From an uncultured Flavobacteriaceae bacterium (GTDB lineage: Bacteria; Bacteroidota; Bacteroidia; Flavobacteriales; Flavobacteriaceae): a DNA stretch of 11,723 nucleotides. The notes under the pieces are model-generated. The model saw only the letters and a list, made by a program, of their open reading frames with translations, was not told the origin of the DNA and did no database searches. Made by a program: the position numbers and the translations under genes. Below are positions 8,612 to 11,723 of this stretch, piece by piece; position 1 is the stretch's first letter, and the number at the start of each line of letters is the position of its first letter. Location of the stretch: positions 1 through 11,723 of the forward strand of contig CAJWNW010000047.1 in assembly GCA_913044085.1 (NCBI GenBank), read 5' to 3'.

Positions 8612-9952
8612 CTAGTAAACAGTAATTATAAAGTTAGATGCTGTGAGAACTTGATCTTGGGTTACCAAATAAAATAATGCTGAGTTAAATGTATTGCTTC
8701 CCTGAGAAGGTATTTCAACTGTATACTCAGCTGCTTCAGTTCCTGTAACTGTAACATTGGCTGAATCATAAGATGGTTCAGTATCTGTATAAGGGTTTGC
8801 CTCGAATCTAAAATATACATCTATATCAGCACCTGCAGTAGCCCCAGTAAATGTAACTTTCCCTCCATTAGGAAAAGAAAGTGGGTAAATTTCTGCTGTG
8901 TTTGAAAAACCAGCCCAAGATTGAGCAGTAGATGGAAATTCAAAAGTTCCATTGTCTTCATCATAAACTGATCCGTCAAACACCCCGTCATAAACTGGAA
9001 AAAATGAATCGGTGCAAGGTGGGGATTCAGTAAATAATTGTGCAGTCCATGTTTGATTGAATGCGGGAAAATCAAACTGAATTTCACTTTCAGAAACAAA
9101 AGTTATGGTTTGACACAATCTAAATGGGAATGTTCCAACACAAACAGTAAATAAATCTTCCGTGTTTATTTCAATTTCAGCGCACCCATCACAATCTCCA
9201 ATTGGCTGAAAATCATTTTGCTCACAAGTGCCATCCAAAGTTGTCCCTGTAATTCTCAAACCCTCTTCTGAAAAAATATAATAATTTATTTCATCCTCAC
9301 AAGTGCCACAATCATTTACTGATTCAATTTGCCTATATGTGTTTCCTTGAAGTCTTGAAAAAACTGAGTTTTCTCCATTATCTATCGGATCCCAGTCTGT
9401 GCATGGCGCTTCATCTTCAAATAGTTGAGCTGTCCAAATAATGTTAGATTCGGGATTTTCCTTTGGATAAAAATTGAATTGTATTTCAATTTCTGATAAG
9501 AATGTTATAGTCTGACAAATATCATTAGACCCATCTCCATTGCTGTCTCCACAAATTGTTAATTGTTCCTCCGTATCTTGAGTAATAACCAAACAGTCTT
9601 CACAGGTTCCTAATTGCTCAAAGTCATTTTGCTCACAAACTCCGTCAGGTGTTGTTCCTGTTACTTGAATACCATCGTTTGAAAAAACATAATAATTTAT
9701 TTCATCCTGACATGTGGCACAATCGCCAGGCTCCTCTATTTGGCGAAAGGTGTTACCAACTAATCTTTCAAAAACAGTGCTGGACACATTGCCGTCATCA
9801 GAGTTGTCATTATCATCAGTATTACCCCCTCCGTTGTCTGTGGAGTTATCGTTTATCAATTCTTGGGTTTGATCATTATCATCCGCTGAACAAGAAACTG
9901 CTATTGATAAAATAAAAAGAGGGAGCAAAATTAATATTAGTGGTTTTTTCAT
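8612..9952 (-). CDS. Surface lipoprotein with a duplicated eight-cysteine domain and a C-terminal beta-sandwich domain
   Basis: The product has 446 residues from ATG at 9952. It begins MKKPLILILL with a hydrophobic core and a lipobox A-V-S-C, so cleavage and lipidation should be at C21. The acidic S-A-D-D-N-D right after the cysteine resembles the Bacteroidota surface-export signal of lipoproteins, so it is probably on the outer face of the outer membrane. A D/N/G/S-rich linker (about 22-58) follows. Two homologous domains come next, about 60-186 and 197-315, each with eight cysteines in matching positions. The C-terminal part (about 320-446; TFEFPSTAQSWAGF, FPNGGKVTFTG, DVYFRFEANPY) reads as a beta-sandwich. 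It resembles sequences attached to marine polysaccharide-degrading enzymes and may bind carbohydrate, though that is inference. No catalytic motif was recognised. Its neighbours give no further clue. Confidence 0.88.
   Translation of the reverse strand: MKKPLILILLPLFILSIAVSCSADDNDQTQELINDNSTDNGGGNTDDNDNSDDGNVSSTVFERLVGNTFRQIEEPGDCATCQDEINYYVFSNDGIQVTGTTPDGVCEQNDFEQLGTCEDCLVITQDTEEQLTICGDSNGDGSNDICQTITFLSEIEIQFNFYPKENPESNIIWTAQLFEDEAPCTDWDPIDNGENSVFSRLQGNTYRQIESVNDCGTCEDEINYYIFSEEGLRITGTTLDGTCEQNDFQPIGDCDGCAEIEINTEDLFTVCVGTFPFRLCQTITFVSESEIQFDFPAFNQTWTAQLFTESPPCTDSFFPVYDGVFDGSVYDEDNGTFEFPSTAQSWAGFSNTAEIYPLSFPNGGKVTFTGATAGADIDVYFRFEANPYTDTEPSYDSANVTVTGTEAAEYTVEIPSQGSNTFNSALFYLVTQDQVLTASNFIITVY
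9008..9364 (-). repeat. Second copy of the eight-cysteine domain
   Basis: This encodes residues about 197-315 of the lipoprotein. Its cysteines are 215, 218, 243, 254, 257, 271, 280 and 313. The first six lie exactly 137 residues after those of copy one. It repeats VFSRLQGNTYRQIE, DEINYYIFS, CEQNDF, CQTITF and WTAQLF, but lacks the D/N/G-rich loop. The DNA is also similar over the DEINYY segment (around 9276-9313 compared with 9684-9721), which supports tandem duplication. Confidence 0.85.
9395..9775 (-). repeat. First copy of the eight-cysteine domain
   Basis: This encodes residues about 60-186 of the lipoprotein. Its cysteines are 78, 81, 106, 117, 120, 134, 146 and 184. It opens VFERLVGNTFRQIE and includes DEINYYVFS, CEQNDF, CQTITF and WTAQLF. 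Relative to the second copy it carries an insertion around 135-145 (GDSNGDGSND) that looks like a calcium-binding loop, and a few extra residues around 163-170. Confidence 0.85.
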
Positions 9953-9979
9953 CTTGTGTTGTTTTTCAAATTAATTTTT

Positions 9980-9987
9980 CAAATTTA
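9980..9987 (-). promoter_or_regulatory. Candidate -7 box for the lipoprotein gene
   Basis: On the minus strand, TAAATTTG at 9987-9980 matches the Bacteroidota -7 consensus TAnnTTTG fully and lies 27 bases upstream of the ATG at 9952. No TTG stands at the expected -33 distance, where the sequence is AT-only, so this is a partial promoter match. Confidence 0.4.
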
Positions 9988-10041
9988 TGTGATTTTTATA
10001 TAATAATACTATTAACATAAACCATATTTTTGAAGGTAAAA

Positions 10042-10133
10042 AAGAATCCTAATTCATTGATATTGAAGAAGTCATGGGTTCTTGATGGTGGTCCCACCTG
10101 AACTCTAATCGCTGCTATAAATTACTGATTATC
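10042..10133. repeat. Intergenic element, copy A (hairpin + GGTGGTCCCACCTG)
   Basis: A weak hairpin arm pair (AAGAATCC at 10042-10049, GGGTTCTT at 10076-10083, one G-T pair) is followed by GGTGGTCCCACCTG at 10087-10100 and an AT-rich tail ending CTGATTATCC-like at about 10124-10133. The same order occurs at 11549-11638. The 14-base core is identical in the two copies, and the next 33 bases align without gaps at 20 positions. The core reads on the minus strand like the 3' acceptor end of a tRNA, but no full tRNA is present. Confidence 0.6.
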
Positions 10134-10151
10134 CATTTATTATAGTTTCAC

Positions 10152-10172
10152 TTATCACACATGGAGTGATAA
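10152..10172. promoter_or_regulatory. Small perfect inverted repeat, possible operator
   Basis: TTATCAC at 10152-10158 and GTGATAA at 10166-10172 are perfect inverted copies separated by 7 bases, so their centres are 14 bases apart. This geometry suits a dimeric DNA-binding protein or a small hairpin. It lies about 155 bases upstream of the acyltransferase ATG. No regulator gene is nearby, so the role is open. Confidence 0.3.
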
Positions 10173-10301
10173 ATTTAATCATGTTCTCTTTATTGGAGTG
10201 AAAAAAACACTTTGTTGGGTTGGGTCTTTATAATTGGAATCAATTATTATGAAAAAAAGTCATTTGAATTCACATATAAATATTGAATTACTCAAATATT
10301 T

Positions 10302-10315
10302 AGTACTTTAAAGAA
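10302..10315 (+). repeat. 14-base direct repeat, left copy
   Basis: AGTACTTTAAAGAA occurs here, ending 12 bases before the acyltransferase ATG, and again exactly at 11639-11652. In the right copy it directly follows the intergenic element B. Here it lies about 170 bases beyond element A. The two copies bracket the acyltransferase gene. Confidence 0.6.
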
Positions 10316-10327
10316 ACTAACAGTTTA

Positions 10328-11419
10328 ATGAAACATATATTACCACTTACCTCGTTAAGGTTCTTATTTAGTTTGATGGTGTTCCTGTCCCATCTTAATT
10401 TATTAATCAAAAACACACAAAACACATTTCTCAAATGGATTAATGATACAATTTTTTATGAAGGGTATTTGGGGGTAAGTTTCTTCTTTATTTTAAGTGG
10501 TTTTATTCTTTGTTACAGTTACCAGGACAGATTTTTGAATAACTCTGTTTCGAAAAGTTCTTTTTTGTTAAATAGATTTACCCGGATTTATCCTCTTCAT
10601 CTTTTAACATTAATTCTATCCTTTCCCCTTGTTTTTTATAGTATTGAAGGTTTAGATGAATTAATGAAAACCTATATGAAACTGTTCTTCAACATCACTT
10701 TAACTCAAAGTTTTATTCCTTTAAACACCTTCTATTTTTCATTTAATTCTCCATCATGGAGTTTATCCAATGAATTATTTTTCTATTTAATAACTCCTTT
10801 TCTTTTTTTAAAATTATCTAAACTAAATTTTAGTAGAATACTTGTATATATATTTACTTTTCTTTTAATCATCCTAATTGGGGTAAATATTATTCCCGAA
10901 GAGTATCATCACAGAGTTTTTTACATAAACCCTTTTGTTCGTTTATTCGATTTCATTATGGGTATCTTTCTTTTTTACGTTTTTAAGAATATAAAAAAAT
11001 CCCCCTCGTTCTTAAACTCAACACTATTAGAGATTGGAAGTGTTGTGATTTTTGTTCTGTTTTTTTCTTTCCACAATGAAGTTCCTAAAGTATATCGGTA
11101 TTCAATATATTATTGGATACCAATGTTTATTGTTATTCTAATATTCTCCATAAGTCGTGGTTTCTTCTCATCATTATTGTCAAATAGGTTATTTGTTTAT
11201 TTAGGTAAAATTTCTTTTGGATTTTAGTTGATACATCAATTAGTAGTCAGATATTTCTCTGTGATTAATAGAAGACTTGATTTAAATATTGATGACCTTA
11301 CTAAAATCATTCTAGTAAGTGTTATTTCTTTACTTTTAAGTGTGTTAAGTTTCGAGTTTTTTGAAAATCGAGTAAGAGAACCGATTAAATCCTTTATAAA
11401 AAGACGGTTCAATATTTAA
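10328..11419 (+). pseudogene. Acyltransferase family 3 membrane protein, interrupted by an in-frame TAG
   Basis: The reading frame encodes an integral inner-membrane O-acyltransferase of the AT3 family, which acylates surface or secreted sugars. Visible family features are R11 and catalytic-type H22 (RFLFSLMVFLSH), G-V-S-F-F-F-I-L-S-G-F at 49-59, the R83-x-x-R86-I-Y-P motif, S-W-S-L-S-N-E at 143-149 and RLFDFIMGIF at 205-214. About ten membrane segments are expected. At codon 300 (TAG, 11225-11227) the frame stops after GKISFGF, but it continues in the same frame as LIHQLVVRYF up to TAA at 11417-11419. In relatives this stretch reads SF-x-x-Y-x-I-H, so the stop sits where a tyrosine codon would be one base away. 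The full frame would give 363 residues, a normal length; the truncated 299-residue protein loses its last membrane helix and the terminal FE-N-R-x-R-E-P tail. A true nonsense mutation, a sequencing error or readthrough are all possible. The gene is AT-richer than its neighbours and stands alone, without other polysaccharide genes. Confidence 0.82.
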
Positions 11420-11548
11420 ACTTTTATGAAACATTTACAAACTAGTAATATTTTATTTATCCAAGGAATTTGTTACCCTTTCATTTTAGTTCCCAAAACT
11501 TAACTTGTCACTCTATTTATCACTCTTTTATAAATGAAAAGAAAAAAA

Positions 11549-11587
11549 GAACCCTAGCTTCCTCTTTTACAAGGAGTTAGGGTTTCT
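11549..11587. terminator. Imperfect hairpin, probable bidirectional terminator (part of element B)
   Basis: Bases 11550-11563 pair with 11571-11584 through a stem whose core is CCCTA/TAGGG, with two G-T wobbles and one mismatch; the loop is about 7 bases. A run of A precedes it and T-rich sequence follows (TTTCTCTT), so it could stop transcription in both directions. It is the first thing after the acyltransferase frame that looks like a terminator, 130 bases downstream of its final stop. Confidence 0.6.
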
Positions 11588-11638
11588 CTTGGGTGGTCCC
11601 ACCTGGACCTGAACCGTTTTGTTAAATTGTTGGTTATC
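11549..11638. repeat. Intergenic element, copy B (hairpin + GGTGGTCCCACCTG)
   Basis: This is the better preserved copy: hairpin, then GGTGGTCCCACCTG at 11592-11605, then GACCTGAACCG and an AT-rich tail ending TTGGTTATC at 11638. Read on the minus strand, GGTTCAGGTCC followed by AGGTGGGACCACC resembles a tRNA T-arm plus acceptor end. The T-loop does not fit the consensus well and no anticodon or D arm follows. The segment also holds an internal inverted repeat, GGTCC (11595-11599) and GGACC (11605-11609). Confidence 0.6.
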
Positions 11639-11652
11639 AGTACTTTAAAGAA
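11639..11652 (+). repeat. 14-base direct repeat, right copy
   Basis: AGTACTTTAAAGAA is identical to 10302-10315. It abuts element B directly and forms the left arm of the inverted-repeat cluster: TTTAAAGAA at 11644-11652 is inverted as TTCTTTAAA at 11712-11720. Confidence 0.6.
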
Positions 11653-11667
11653 TTTATTTTTGTCCCG

Positions 11668-11709
11668 TTAACCCACTAAATGGGTCAACTTGACCCACCG
11701 GTGGGTTAA
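11668..11709. repeat. Cluster of four alternating TGGGTYAA half-sites
   Basis: The 8-base word TGGGTYAA occurs four times with alternating orientation: minus at 11668-11675, plus at 11681-11688, minus at 11690-11697 and plus at 11702-11709. The middle two form the interrupted palindrome TGGGTCAA-C-TTGACCCA. ACCCACCGGTGGGT at 11693-11706 is a perfect 14-base palindrome overlapping the third and fourth copies. The whole block can fold into several alternative hairpins, or bind a dimeric protein at paired sites. Confidence 0.7.
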
Positions 11710-11723
11710 GTTTCTTTAAACAA

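Larger units (their letters stand above)
9953..10327. other. AT-rich intergenic region between lipoprotein and acyltransferase genes
   Basis: These 375 bases contain no credible gene. They hold the candidate lipoprotein promoter, copy A of a dispersed intergenic element (10042-10133), a small operator-like inverted repeat (10152-10172) and the first copy of a 14-base direct repeat (10302-10315). The acyltransferase gene lacks a recognisable TTG-N19-TAnnTTTG promoter here. Confidence 0.7.
11420..11723. other. Gene-free right end with hairpin, element B and palindromes
   Basis: These 304 bases hold no credible gene. From left to right: AT-rich sequence, a short 12-base-period duplication (TCACTCT at 11508 and 11520), a hairpin (11549-11587), copy B of the intergenic element, the right copy of the 14-base repeat and a cluster of inverted repeats running almost to the window edge. 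Confidence 0.7.

Noticed and set aside
10087..10145. A complete tRNA gene on the minus strand
   Set aside because: Only an acceptor-like core is present. No matching 5' acceptor strand, D arm or anticodon arm can be found in either copy of the element.
10152..10172. Small inverted repeat as a terminator
   Set aside because: It has an AT-rich 7-base stem and no T tract, and it lies far from any gene end; an operator-like role is only slightly better supported.
11228..11419. Separate 63-residue gene starting with TTG after the acyltransferase stop
   Set aside because: It is in the same frame, directly continues the AT3 homology (LIHQLVVRYF) and contains the family's last helix and tail, so it is the severed C-terminus.

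Overview
The window looks like a chromosomal segment of a marine-type Flavobacteriaceae (Bacteroidota). Four things point there: a PorP/SprF-family outer-membrane protein, a giant surface protein ending in a type IX secretion (T9SS) type B C-terminal domain, a Bacteroidota-style surface lipoprotein, and promoter-like boxes that fit TTG-N19-TAnnTTTG. The DNA is AT-rich throughout and most AT-rich from about 9950 to the end.

Layout. Bases 1-73 hold the last 23 codons of an unidentified gene. A PorP/SprF-like gene lies on the minus strand (96-1118) and is divergent from a 2188-residue modular T9SS substrate (1131-7697). The two likely start codons are only 12 bases apart, so each promoter must lie inside or against the other gene. 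The giant protein runs as: signal peptide, IgGFc-binding-like N-terminal region, two aspartate-rich calcium-type loops, Ig-like domains with a C-type lectin domain embedded in one, six modules of about 100 residues, then the CHU_C/type B sorting domain. A probable two-gene unit follows: a 63-residue cysteine-rich zinc-ribbon protein (7730-7921) and a class I SAM-dependent methyltransferase (7933-8553). A strong bidirectional hairpin (8558-8589) separates it from a convergent lipoprotein gene (8612-9952, minus) built from two copies of an eight-cysteine domain plus a beta-rich C-terminal domain.

The right end (about 9950-11723) is different. It holds an orphan acyltransferase-3 membrane protein gene interrupted by an in-frame TAG at codon 300, where a tyrosine is expected. 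Two degenerate copies of one intergenic element flank it (hairpin plus GGTGGTCCCACCTG), as do two exact copies of a 14-base word. The window ends in a dense nest of inverted repeats. This looks like an accessory insertion in decay.

How the genes fit together: the PorP/SprF protein and the giant protein are a plausible dedicated secretion/anchoring partner plus substrate pair, giving a lectin-bearing surface adhesin. The lipoprotein is probably also surface-exposed. The zinc-ribbon/methyltransferase pair looks like an unrelated cytoplasmic unit. I saw no CRISPR array, tRNA or rRNA gene, transposase or integrase. No clearly new multi-gene system is evident; the most unusual items are the flanked, broken acyltransferase gene, the terminal palindrome cluster and the duplicated eight-cysteine domain.
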